Part shown: positions 37,241 through 45,681 of the stretch, piece by piece
Layout of the letters: each line of letters starts with the position of its first letter
Position numbering within the stretch: the stretch's first letter is position 1
DNA from: Synechococcus sp. AG-679-D13
GTDB taxonomy: Bacteria > Cyanobacteriota > Cyanobacteriia > PCC-6307 > Cyanobiaceae
Assembly (NCBI GenBank): GCA_003210735.1
Contig: QCUM01000001.1
Span: forward strand, 1 to 64,000
Direction: 5' to 3'
DNA length: 64,000 bases
The notes under the pieces: generated by a model
What the model saw: only the letters and a program-made list of their open reading frames with translations
Told to the model about the DNA's origin: nothing
The model's database searches: none
Made by a program: the position numbers and the translations under genes

Positions 37241-37494
37241 TTAACACTTCTTTTTAACACCTCTACCGCCGGCACCTTGCACTTTCACAGAACCACTGGA
37301 GCCAGGATTCATTTTGACCTGACCACCACGATTGCTTTTCACACCGCCACCACCTTTGATCGAGCTTGGGCACTAGCCGGTTCAATGGAAATGACAGACA
37401 ACAATAGGGGGATTAAATCTGTTGCGAAAGCCAGCTTATGGCGAAGGTTCGCTGCAAGTGAGTCATTCAGCTCAATCTGATCGAAAATGATCAT
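37241..37494 (-). pseudogene. Glycine-rich secreted peptide gene with a frameshift
   Basis: From ATG at 37494 the frame gives a good signal peptide (HKLAFATDLIPLLLSVISIE, then PASAQA) and runs to a stop at 37339. One base out of frame, the sequence continues as a Gly/Ser/Lys/Val-rich peptide (SIKGGGGVKSNRGGQVKMNP, then GSSGSVKVQGAGGRGVKKKC) to TAA at 37241. A missing base just after the cleavage-site codons would restore one protein of about 84 residues. Visible: the two frames. Inferred: that they were one gene. Could also be a sequencing error or programmed shift. Confidence 0.55.
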
Positions 37495-37754
37495 GTCTGA
37501 ACATCGTGGCTGCCTGCATCAGGCGAATATGTCCTTTTCGAGCCAGTGTCGACTTGGGTGGATCCAAATAGTGGCAACCATTCCAGCAAATGATGTTCAG
37601 AGGTACCACTCAATTGTGTTTACAGCAATCAGACGAATGAGTACTGACAAGTCGATGTCTAGTCAATCGGTCTACAAAGATCGGGCGGTTTGAATCAATC
37701 CGCATCTTGTTACTTACTAAAAGCTAAACCTGCAAACCTTCGAAGTGCTTAACC

Positions 37755-38102
37755 TTAGGAGGGATTATCCCAGGACAGTTGCTCTGACTTGTCTGCAACG
37801 AATCGCTCTTTCAAGGTAGGAATATCGTTTTCACCCTTCACGACATATTCAACCGTATCCCATTGAAGGATGGACGAAAGATATTCGTATACAACGGTTG
37901 TATCTTGTGAGAAGTATTCCATCATCACACTTACTTGATACTGCAAATCACTTAAATCACTTGCGTACCACTTTCTCGGCCTTCCAGCGTATTGCTCTGC
38001 CTTACAGATCATTCCATCAAGTTTATTGGCCACATCAAAAGAAGTTTTCTCCTTAAGGCGTAGCTTTTCTATGATGAAAAAGTGCTTACGGCAATGCGTC
38101 AC
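37755..38102 (-). CDS. Hypothetical protein
   Basis: A 115-residue ORF with no recognised domain. It is acidic-aromatic in the middle (KWYASDLSDLQYQVSVMMEY) and helical throughout. No signal peptide. The + strand of the same island carries no ORF here. It is followed on the same strand, upstream, by the coiled-coil gene at 38171-38578, and the two may be transcribed together. Confidence 0.5.
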   Translation of the reverse strand: MTHCRKHFFIIEKLRLKEKTSFDVANKLDGMICKAEQYAGRPRKWYASDLSDLQYQVSVMMEYFSQDTTVVYEYLSSILQWDTVEYVVKGENDIPTLKERFVADKSEQLSWDNPS

Positions 38103-38170
38103 AACAATAAAAAGAAATCATCTACACCCTATCACTATTGATCTGGCTTGCAAACGAGTAAAAAAAGGTA

Positions 38171-38578
38171 TTAGATCTGGGATTTACTTTGTCTGTATTG
38201 GATGGCCTTTTCAAGATGCTCAACCCTTTTCTCCAAATCCTTGCAAACAACCTGACCTTCAAGTGCATCGATCCTGTGGATCAGGATTTCAAAAGCGCTG
38301 ACGAATTCTCTGTTATCCGTTTCGACCCTCTCCAATCGTTCCAGCATCTCAGCGTAGGTTCCCCTGGTTGTAATGCTGCTTGAGGCTGCAACCGTCTCAG
38401 TGAGCGATGGAACAGAGGTTTGATCAAGCACCATGCCTTGAGAGTCCAGGTAAAGGCCCATGAGCTCCTCAAGCACCTGTTTGTATGGCTTCCCATGCTT
38501 TTGGCACAGTGCCTTGAATGCTTCAAGAATGTCAGCATCAAAGTCGGAACTGAATGCACCTGGTGCGGTGGGGGACAT
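38171..38578 (-). CDS. Hypothetical protein with C-terminal coiled coil
   Basis: A 135-residue protein. The N-terminal third (FDADILEAFKALCQKHGKPY, then KQVLEELMGLYLDSQ) resembles a helix-turn-helix or ribbon-helix-helix DNA-binding unit. The C-terminal half has heptad-like leucines (LERLERVETDN, HRIDALEGQVVCKDLEKRVE), suggesting an oligomerising coiled coil. No family recognised. A regulator role is an inference. Confidence 0.55.
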   Translation of the reverse strand: MSPTAPGAFSSDFDADILEAFKALCQKHGKPYKQVLEELMGLYLDSQGMVLDQTSVPSLTETVAASSSITTRGTYAEMLERLERVETDNREFVSAFEILIHRIDALEGQVVCKDLEKRVEHLEKAIQYRQSKSQI

Positions 38579-39072
38579 TCCATTGGTCTGCCACTGAAAT
38601 TGACAATACCTCTGCAGAGTCTGCCAGACACAAATCGTTTAACCCTGGTTCAATGGGCCACATCCATGAGCCAATTTTTTAACATCGATGGGGCCGCATC
38701 GATTCAAACTGCAAACCAAATTTTCTCGCCAAAGTTCAATCTAAAGCGAAGCTCGATCGAGATTTCCAACCAACAACACAGTGATTACGTTTTTTACTGA
38801 TACTTGGAACTGCCTTGTGCAAATTCAATTGAATCAACTTGTGCCGAACTCTTCCATAAATCAATCACAATCAAGTGGCTCATGATTTTCCAAATATAAC
38901 CATTATTCGTTGAATCATAAACAAAGGATTTTAACCAGGCCTCCAGAGAACTTCACAACAGAAACGGGTGAATAAATCCAATGCCTGAGAATATCCGAGT
39001 CATATCTCCTCTAAGAAGAGCTGATCGTATTGAATTGAACAGTCAGACACATCCTGCAAGAAGCGTGACTGT
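38579..39072. other. Gene-poor stretch of the first island
   Basis: About 490 bases. Two + strand short frames are possible but unsupported. One, 38666-38800, has 44 codons beginning MSQFFNIDGAASIQTANQIF. The other, 38981-39122, has 46 codons beginning MPENIRVISPLRRADRIELN. No RNA gene or terminator recognised. Confidence 0.35.
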
Positions 39073-39714
39073 ATGTGGAATCAAATTGATCGTAGTCTTG
39101 GAGCGAATCGAATCAAACAAATGAGATGGCATCCTCAATGTCTTGTCATTCTGATGGCTTGTAGCCAGGCCTTTGCACAACCGACAGCCGATCCCTGCTT
39201 AAACGCTGCAGACTACAAAGGTTGCAGGGACTATCACGATGAACCGTCTCCAGGACAAGTTGTCGTCGATAAGCCGAATGATCATGAATACAGGCCGGAA
39301 TCCGTTCAACAGCAAAAGGTGAGGGGGAGTTACGGTCGATATTTAACGTTTACTGGCATAACCCTTAATGCATATGAAGGGACTCCTGCTCAATGGAATC
39401 CAGGGCAACCTGGAACCAAGCAATGCAATACGGTGTATGGATTTAACAACAAAAGCAAAACCACAACCTGTAAGCAAGTCGGCTATGTAGCACCGAGCTA
39501 CACCCCAGCAAAGCCAGGAGGAGTAGAACGGAGAAGCTTCCGTTACCAACTGGATTGCGATGACATGACCTTTGATCGCAAGGGAGATTTCAGTGGTTTT
39601 GGCAATAAAGGATGGTTAAACGTCGATGATGATCCAACAGCACAAGCCGTTGCTGATCGCTATTGCCCGATCATAGAAACATTAACCAAGCAAGAAATAG
39701 AGGACGAAAGCTAG
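39073..39714 (+). CDS. Secreted Cys-containing hypothetical protein
   Basis: A 213-codon ORF with a signal peptide (WHPQCLVILMACSQAFA, cleavage before QPTADPC). ATG at 39073 or 39121. The mature part begins with a C-x5-DY-x-GC element (PCLNAADYKGCRDY). Then comes a Tyr/Gly/Pro-rich middle and Cys residues that could pair (KQCN, TTCKQ, LDCDD, RYCP). No enzyme motif. It probably acts in the periplasm or lumen. I do not recognise a named family. Confidence 0.65.
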   Translation: MWNQIDRSLGANRIKQMRWHPQCLVILMACSQAFAQPTADPCLNAADYKGCRDYHDEPSPGQVVVDKPNDHEYRPESVQQQKVRGSYGRYLTFTGITLNAYEGTPAQWNPGQPGTKQCNTVYGFNNKSKTTTCKQVGYVAPSYTPAKPGGVERRSFRYQLDCDDMTFDRKGDFSGFGNKGWLNVDDDPTAQAVADRYCPIIETLTKQEIEDES

Positions 39715-40336
39715 TACATCTTCGAAGCCATTCGCGACATCACATTGACTTCGCAACGCATAACAATATAGAGAAAATTAATCCAGCCATGAAGTACAAA
39801 GCACAAAAAAATACATTAGAAAAACTAAAATCGGATCGCGAAACACATCAGCCAGGAATTAAGCCACAACTAGTCTGTTCCATTCACAGTTAATCTCTGC
39901 CTATCTTGGTTAGACGTACTTGGGTGAAATGATCAAATCATCTCTCATTCGGGCATCACATCAAGTGCATCACACAAAGGGCATCACTGCACAGATCACT
40001 GCACAGATCACAGATTCAGATTCAGATTCAGATTCAGATTCAGATTCAGATTCAGCAATATTATCCTTATTAAATCCCACGCAGAGCTACGAATGTACGA
40101 TTCAAGCATCATTTCAATGTCGATGGCCTTCCCTTACGGTCTACACCTGGATTAATTTTGCTTGAAACACTGTTCTACAGGCCACTTTGCAGACCTTGAT
40201 GGGGCTGGAAGACGCTCGAAGGATGGACCTGAAAGCAGCTCTGTGTTTTTAGGTTGTGCAGACTGTTGGTTTTGACAATTCAATGTGTTTGTTCGACGAA
40301 TGCCAAGAAGTATGATTACATAAAATTAGAAAAATA
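39715..40336. other. Intergenic stretch with a hexanucleotide repeat
   Basis: About 620 bases without a convincing gene. A + strand ORF at 39920-40165 contains the repeat and would encode a DSDSDS run; a short ORF at 39789-39893 begins MKYKAQKNTLEKLK. Both are weakly supported. The rest holds no visible terminator or RNA. Confidence 0.4.
39985..40055 (+). repeat. Tandem repeats: 12-mer twice, then CAGATT about 7.5 times
   Basis: The 12-base unit CACTGCACAGAT occurs twice in tandem. It is followed directly by seven and a half copies of CAGATT (40011-40055). In one frame the hexamer encodes alternating Asp-Ser. It is the only simple repeat noticed in the window and should be length-variable between strains through replication slippage. 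Confidence 0.9.
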
Positions 40337-40633
40337 ATGACATCGATGCCAGCCCCAAAAAATAGAGAGGTGCGTCGTGGAGTTTCTCATCAACCCCCCA
40401 AGCGCGTTACACCTGAGTCATCAATCAATATAGTCAGTGTAGCTACTGAGTCGGAACCTTGGACACCTTCGGATGAATCGGCCACGCAGGATGTTAATTC
40501 CGCAATGGAAGATATTCGGACGATACTTCAAAAACTCCAGCAAAAAATTGGGGCAAGCGATCAATACATTTACGGAATACTCGACTGCATCTCCGATGAC
40601 TACCGCGCACAGCTGCCAAGCGGCAAAGCCTGA
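40337..40633 (+). CDS. Small protein, family shared with the gene at 54620-54808
   Basis: A 98-residue protein. The N-terminal half is polar and Pro/Ser/Thr-rich; the C-terminal half is a helix pair, LQKLQQKIGASDQYIYGILD followed by CISDDYRAQ. This last part aligns without gaps to LLQDFQKETGADDRFVHMIL plus GGLMNDYRFK of the second-island protein (shared L, Q, Q, G, A, D, I, L, D, Y, R). Unknown function. Start ATG 40337. Confidence 0.6.
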   Translation: MTSMPAPKNREVRRGVSHQPPKRVTPESSINIVSVATESEPWTPSDESATQDVNSAMEDIRTILQKLQQKIGASDQYIYGILDCISDDYRAQLPSGKA

Positions 40634-40666
40634 CATTTTTTGAGACTTATTTGATTGATTTTATTC

Positions 40667-40837
40667 ATGAATGGCAAGACAAATTGGCATCGCGACGTCG
40701 AGGCGCTTGAGTGGATTGATACGTTGCTCGATGATGCATACAGTCGAAAATTGCTTCCAAATCAACTGTCAACTCAGGCTCGAGCTCGCGAACTTGTCAG
40801 TCTTTGGCGGGATCAGATCGGCATACGGCCAGATTAA
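40667..40837 (+). CDS. Small hypothetical protein
   Basis: A 56-residue ORF starting at ATG 40667 (MNGKTNWHRDVEALEWIDTL) and ending WRDQIGIRPD. The Trp/Asp/Glu-rich helical composition looks protein-like. It follows the family gene at 40337 by 33 bases in the same direction, so the two may form one unit. No domain recognised. Confidence 0.45.
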   Translation: MNGKTNWHRDVEALEWIDTLLDDAYSRKLLPNQLSTQARARELVSLWRDQIGIRPD

Positions 40838-40863
40838 ATGAATCAATTAATCAATTAATCAAC

Positions 40864-40888
40864 AAAAAAGCCCTGAAACATTCAGGGC
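40864..40888 (-). terminator. Intrinsic terminator of rpe
   Basis: GCCCTGAA and TTCAGGGC pair around three bases (40870-40888), and six T residues follow on the minus strand. It begins about 28 bases after the rpe stop. Confidence 0.85.
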
Positions 40889-40915
40889 CAAGATTGATTC
40901 GGCGGTCTTAATTAA

Positions 40916-41650
40916 TCAGTCTGGTGTTGCCAAAACAGTACCGGCCTGAGCATCCGTTGCCACCCGACGTAGATCGTCGCAGCCTTCCTTCAAGCTCGGG
41001 TAAGCAAACATTCCACTACCTGCAATGAAACAGTTTGCTCCAGCGGCGCAACACTGAGAGATAGTCCAGTTTGCTTTGATTCCACCATCAACTTCGATAT
41101 CGACATCAAGACCACGGTCAACAATAATTTTTCGAAGCTCGCTGATTTTATCAAGCATTGTTGGTATGTAAGCCTGACCACCAAAACCAGGATTAACCGT
41201 CATCACCAGCACGTGATCAACAAGGTCAAGAACATTTTTGACCATGTCCACAGGAGTGTGCGGATTCAATGCCACAGACGGGCTGCCACCGAGTTGACGG
41301 ATGCGTCCCAGGACGCGGTGGAGGTGTGTATTGGCCTCAACGTGAGCAATAACAACACCAGGTTCACCATTGGCACCCTTGGTGGCATCGACGTACTGCT
41401 CCAGCATGGTTTCGCAGTTGTACTGGCTCACCATCAACTGTGTTTCAAATGGCACATTGCAGTATTTACGGCAGGCCTTGATCAGTTCTGGTCCAAAGGT
41501 CAGGTTTGGAACGAAATTGCCATCCATCACATCGAACTGGATTCGATCAACCCCTGCGGCCTCTAGATCTTTGACGCACTGCCCCATCGCGGCCCAGTCC
41601 GCAGGGAGAACGGAAGGGATGATTTGAATCGGACGATGGGCGGCAGACAT
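40916..41650 (-). CDS. rpe: Ribulose-phosphate 3-epimerase
   Basis: A 244-residue TIM-barrel enzyme that interconverts ribulose-5-P and xylulose-5-P in the Calvin cycle and pentose phosphate pathway. PSVLPADWAAMGQCVKDLEA, DVMDGNFVPNLTFGPELI (metal Asp/His region), VMTVNPGFGGQAYIPTML and DVDIEVDGGIKANW are the family signatures. Divergent from glpX, and close to gnd and pgl on the + strand. Has its own terminator. Confidence 0.96.
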   Translation of the reverse strand: MSAAHRPIQIIPSVLPADWAAMGQCVKDLEAAGVDRIQFDVMDGNFVPNLTFGPELIKACRKYCNVPFETQLMVSQYNCETMLEQYVDATKGANGEPGVVIAHVEANTHLHRVLGRIRQLGGSPSVALNPHTPVDMVKNVLDLVDHVLVMTVNPGFGGQAYIPTMLDKISELRKIIVDRGLDVDIEVDGGIKANWTISQCCAAGANCFIAGSGMFAYPSLKEGCDDLRRVATDAQAGTVLATPD

Positions 41651-41813
41651 ATACGAAAGGAAGCTCGGGTGACTTTACGGAAGGCCCTGCGGAGAGCCCC
41701 CCGAAAGACACTGATACAGTGAGCCGCGCTCAGGCGTCGAGATCCATTGCGGTAAGGGCAGATAGCTCTGCCTGATGGAGTCGCCAACCCTTAACACCAC
41801 CATCCGGAGTCCC

Positions 41814-42818
41814 GTGGACCAGACCCTGATTCAGGAAATTCTCGAGATCGTCGAGCAGGCCGCCATCGCTTCCGCCACGCTCTCCGGCAAAGGCCTGAAA
41901 GACGAAGCTGATGCATTAGCCGTGGATGCCATGCGCAAGCGCATGAACAAAATCCAGATGCAGGGCAAGATCGTTATCGGCGAAGGCGAGCGTGATGAAG
42001 CTCCCATGCTGTACATCGGCGAAGAAGTTGGAACCGGCACTGGTCCAGGCGTCGACTTTGCTGTGGACCCCTGCGAAGGAACCAACCTTTGTGCTTACAG
42101 CCAGCGTGGCTCAATGGCCGTTCTCGCTGCTTCTGACCGCGGTGGGTTGTTCAACGCTCCCGACTTCTACATGAAGAAGCTGGCTGCCCCCCCAGCGGCC
42201 AAGGGCAAGGTGGATATCCGCAAATCGGCGACCGAAAACATCAAAATCCTCAGTGAGTGTTTAGGTCTTGCTCCTGACGAACTCACCATCGTTGTGATGG
42301 ATCGTGCTCGTCACAAGGACCTGATCACTGAAATTCGTGCCACAGGTGCCCGTATTCAACCCATCTCTGACGGCGACGTACAAGCTGCCATTGCCTGTGG
42401 TTTTGCTGGTACCGGCACCCATTGCTTGATGGGTATCGGTGCTGCTCCCGAGGGTGTGATCTCCGCCGCTGCCATGCGCGCTTTGGGTGGTCACTTCCAG
42501 GGTCAGTTGGTCTATGACCCTGCCATTGCTCAGACTTCCGAGTGGGCGGACATGACGAAGGAAGGCAACTTGCAGCGTCTGGCCGAGATGGGCATCACCG
42601 ATCCAGATAAGGTGTATGAAGCCTCGGAACTCGCTTGCGGCGAACATGTTGTTTTTGCTGGAAGCGGCATCACTGATGGACTTCTGTTCAACGGTGTCAA
42701 GTTTGAAGCTGATTGCACCCGCACCAGCAGCTTGATCATCAGCAACATGAACAACACCTGCAGTTTCACCACCACCATCCACATGAAGGATGGGGCTCAG
42801 AGCATTGCTCTGAACTGA
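41814..42818 (+). CDS. glpX: Class II fructose-1,6-/sedoheptulose-1,7-bisphosphatase
   Basis: A 334-residue dual FBPase/SBPase of the Calvin cycle. [50 protein letters not shown] and [14 protein letters not shown] are GlpX signatures. GTG at 41814 ([20 protein letters not shown]) fits the family; an ATG at 41775 would add 13 residues. In cyanobacteria this enzyme is redox- and AMP-controlled. Followed 30 bases later by hemA in the same direction. Confidence 0.95.
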   Translation: MDQTLIQEILEIVEQAAIASATLSGKGLKDEADALAVDAMRKRMNKIQMQGKIVIGEGERDEAPMLYIGEEVGTGTGPGVDFAVDPCEGTNLCAYSQRGSMAVLAASDRGGLFNAPDFYMKKLAAPPAAKGKVDIRKSATENIKILSECLGLAPDELTIVVMDRARHKDLITEIRATGARIQPISDGDVQAAIACGFAGTGTHCLMGIGAAPEGVISAAAMRALGGHFQGQLVYDPAIAQTSEWADMTKEGNLQRLAEMGITDPDKVYEASELACGEHVVFAGSGITDGLLFNGVKFEADCTRTSSLIISNMNNTCSFTTTIHMKDGAQSIALN

Positions 42819-42848
42819 TCGTCACTCCCGGTTGAGAGGAACGTCTCC

Positions 42849-44147
42849 ATGCATATCGCCGTTGTCGGCCTAAGCCATCGCACGGCACCGGTTGAAATCC
42901 GGGAAAAGCTCAGCATTCCTGAGCAGACCATGGAGACGTCTCTTCAATCGCTCCGCGGCAATGAGCAGGTGATTGAGGCATCCATCCTCAGCACCTGCAA
43001 TCGGCTTGAAATTTATACGTTGGTTCGAAATCCAGACCTTGGGATCTCGGCAGTCAATGAATTCCTGAGTGGTCACTCCGGTCTTGAGACCGGAGATCTT
43101 TCACCTCACCTGTTCAGTTACCACCACGCTGATGCGGTGGACCATCTGATGCGCGTGGCGGCCGGTCTGGACAGTCTTGTGCTGGGAGAGGGGCAGATCC
43201 TTTCCCAAGTCAAAAAAATGATGCGCCTGGGCCAGGAGCACAAATCCCTCGGTCCGATTCTGAATCGATTGCTGACGCAGGCAGTCAGCACCGGCAAGAG
43301 AGTCCGTAGTGAAACCAACCTCGGGACCGGCGCTGTTTCAATCAGTTCAGCTGCGGTCGAATTAGCTCAACTCAAGCTTGGTCAGTCGCGAGGCCTTGAC
43401 CAGTTGGTCACCCTCGAGGATGAGCAAATTGCCGTTGTGGGGGCTGGTCGTATGAGCCGGCTGCTACTTCAACATCTGCAATCGAAAGGAAGTTCCGGCG
43501 TGGTGCTTCTCAACCGCACCGTTGAGCGGGCTGAGCTTCTGGCCCGAGATTTTCCTGAATTGCCGGTTCACTGCCGTCCGCTCACGGAATTGGATCAGTG
43601 CCTGAGCACCTGCTCCCTGGTCTTCACCAGCACGGCCGCTGATGATCCAATTATTGATGCTGCACGGCTTCTGCCGCTGAACCGACGCAGCCGACTTCGA
43701 TTGATTGACATCGGGGTACCCAGAAACATCGCAGCCGATGCGGGCCATGTTGAGGGTGTGGAATCCCACGATGTGGATGATCTTCAGGAAGTTGTCGCCA
43801 GAAATCAGGAGGCCCGTCAAGCCATCGCCCGAGAGGCTGAGGCGCTGTTACAGGAGGAGGCAAGGCAGTTTCTTGAATGGTGGGACAGCCTTGAGGCTGT
43901 GCCCACAATCAACAGGCTTCGCTCTTCGATGGAAGCCATTCGCACGGAAGAACTCCAGAAGGCACTCAGCCGCATGGGTCCGGACTTCTCGGCCCGAGAA
44001 CGGAAAGTTGTCGAGGCTCTGAGCAAGGGCATCATCAACAAAATCCTCCACACCCCAGTGACCCAATTGCGCGCTCCCATGGCCCGACAGGATCGTCAGC
44101 AGTCACTTCGCACCGTGGAACGTCTTTTTTCACTCGACGAGGAGTGA
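42849..44147 (+). CDS. hemA: Glutamyl-tRNA reductase
   Basis: A 432-residue enzyme that reduces Glu-tRNA(Glu) to glutamate-1-semialdehyde, the first committed step of heme, bilin and chlorophyll synthesis. GLSHRTAPVEIREKLSIP (7-24), the catalytic Cys50 in ILSTCNRLEIYT, GEGQILSQVK and the Rossmann QIAVVGAGRMSRLL are diagnostic. The C-terminal dimerisation helix is present. Its product feeds pcyA and chlP in this window. Confidence 0.97.
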   Translation: MHIAVVGLSHRTAPVEIREKLSIPEQTMETSLQSLRGNEQVIEASILSTCNRLEIYTLVRNPDLGISAVNEFLSGHSGLETGDLSPHLFSYHHADAVDHLMRVAAGLDSLVLGEGQILSQVKKMMRLGQEHKSLGPILNRLLTQAVSTGKRVRSETNLGTGAVSISSAAVELAQLKLGQSRGLDQLVTLEDEQIAVVGAGRMSRLLLQHLQSKGSSGVVLLNRTVERAELLARDFPELPVHCRPLTELDQCLSTCSLVFTSTAADDPIIDAARLLPLNRRSRLRLIDIGVPRNIAADAGHVEGVESHDVDDLQEVVARNQEARQAIAREAEALLQEEARQFLEWWDSLEAVPTINRLRSSMEAIRTEELQKALSRMGPDFSARERKVVEALSKGIINKILHTPVTQLRAPMARQDRQQSLRTVERLFSLDEE

Positions 44148-44269
44148 GTTAGTCGAAGACCGCTGTCGCGAAATGATTCCCAGCAATCTCGACGAATTGC
44201 AGTGATTCGACGTTCGAACAGCGACAAACTCCGGTAAGTTCTTGCGGCAACGCCGATCTGGATTACGGC

Positions 44270-45580
44270 ATGAAGCGTGTTTTGGCCATCATTCTTGGCG
44301 GCGGCGCCGGAACGCGTCTCTACCCGCTCACCAAGATGCGCGCCAAGCCTGCTGTGCCTCTGGCAGGTAAGTATCGATTAATTGATATTCCCATCAGCAA
44401 CTGCATCAACTCCAACATCAACAAGATGTATGTGATGACGCAGTTCAACAGCGCGTCACTCAACCGTCATCTCAGCCAGACCTTCAACCTGAGCAATTCC
44501 TTTGGCGGAGGATTTGTCGAGGTGCTGGCAGCACAGCAGACGCCCGACAGTCCTTCCTGGTTCGAAGGAACAGCGGACGCTGTTCGCAAATACCAGTGGC
44601 TGTTTCAGGAATGGGACGTTGATGAGTACTTGATCCTCTCCGGTGACCAGCTCTACCGGATGGATTACAGCCTGTTCATCGAGCATCACCGCCGCACTGG
44701 AGCTGACCTCACCGTGGCAGCGCTCCCGGTTGATCCAAAGCAAGCCGAGGCCTTCGGCTTGATGCGCACCGACGAACAGGGCTCCATCAAGGAATTCCGT
44801 GAGAAGCCAAAGGGTGATGCTCTGCGGGAGATGGTTGTGGACACAAGTCGTTTCGGACTTTCCAAGGAATCGGCTGAAGCTCGGCCTCACCTTGCATCGA
44901 TGGGGATCTACGTGTTCAGTCGTGACACGTTGTTTGACCTTCTCGATAAGCATCCGAAGTACAAGGATTTTGGTAAGGAGCTGATTCCTGAAGCGTTGAA
45001 GCGGGGCGACAACCTGCAGAGCTATGTCTTTGATGACTACTGGGAAGACATCGGCACGATCGGCGCCTTCTACGAAGCAAACCTGGCTCTGACCCAACAG
45101 CCACAGCCTCCATTCAGCTTCTACGACGAGAAGTTCCCGATCTACACCCGCCCCCGGGATCTCCGCCCCCGGTATCTCCCCCCCAGCAAGCTCGTTGATG
45201 CGCAGATCACCAATTCCATTGTTGGTGAAGGCTCAATTCTCAAGTCCTGCAGCATCAATCATTGTGTTCTCGGCGTCCGGAGCCGGGTCGAATCGGATGT
45301 TGTGCTTCAGGACACGCTGGTCATGGGTGCCGACTTCTTTGAGTCGTCCGATGAACGGGCGCTGTTGCGCGAACGTGGAGGCATTCCTGTGGGCGTTGGT
45401 GCTGGCACCACGGTGAAGCGCGCCATCCTCGACAAAAACACCCGCATCGGTTCCAACGTCACCATCGTCAACAAGGACAACGTCGAAGAGGGTGACCGCT
45501 CGGATCAGGGCTTCTACATCCGTAACGGAATCGTTGTTGTTCAGAAAAACGCCACGATTCAGGACGGCACCATCATCTGA
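44270..45580 (+). CDS. glgC: Glucose-1-phosphate adenylyltransferase (ADP-glucose pyrophosphorylase)
   Basis: A 436-residue enzyme that makes ADP-glucose for glycogen (and glucosylglycerol-type solutes). [20 protein letters not shown] is the nucleotidyl loop; [27 protein letters not shown] and the C-terminal left-handed beta-helix repeats ([20 protein letters not shown]) complete the fold. Cyanobacterial GlgC is activated by 3-phosphoglycerate and inhibited by phosphate. It lies between hemA and gnd on the same strand. Confidence 0.96.
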   Translation: MKRVLAIILGGGAGTRLYPLTKMRAKPAVPLAGKYRLIDIPISNCINSNINKMYVMTQFNSASLNRHLSQTFNLSNSFGGGFVEVLAAQQTPDSPSWFEGTADAVRKYQWLFQEWDVDEYLILSGDQLYRMDYSLFIEHHRRTGADLTVAALPVDPKQAEAFGLMRTDEQGSIKEFREKPKGDALREMVVDTSRFGLSKESAEARPHLASMGIYVFSRDTLFDLLDKHPKYKDFGKELIPEALKRGDNLQSYVFDDYWEDIGTIGAFYEANLALTQQPQPPFSFYDEKFPIYTRPRDLRPRYLPPSKLVDAQITNSIVGEGSILKSCSINHCVLGVRSRVESDVVLQDTLVMGADFFESSDERALLRERGGIPVGVGAGTTVKRAILDKNTRIGSNVTIVNKDNVEEGDRSDQGFYIRNGIVVVQKNATIQDGTII

Positions 45581-45681
45581 TTCTCCCTGTGGTGCTTCAT
45601 TCCTGACAGAATATTGGTATTGGCAGCAAAACAGCGTTGTTGTGCTCACACTGACGACAATTGTCAGTGGTGGCCTGGGCC

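Noticed and set aside
37487-37693. 68-codon + strand ORF beside the broken glycine-rich gene
   Set aside because: No domain, no start signal, and its 5' end overlaps the start of the opposite-strand frame.
38420-38800. 126-codon + strand ORF over the coiled-coil gene
   Set aside because: It is antisense to 38171-38578 for most of its length; only the last 44 codons are outside it and they are weak.
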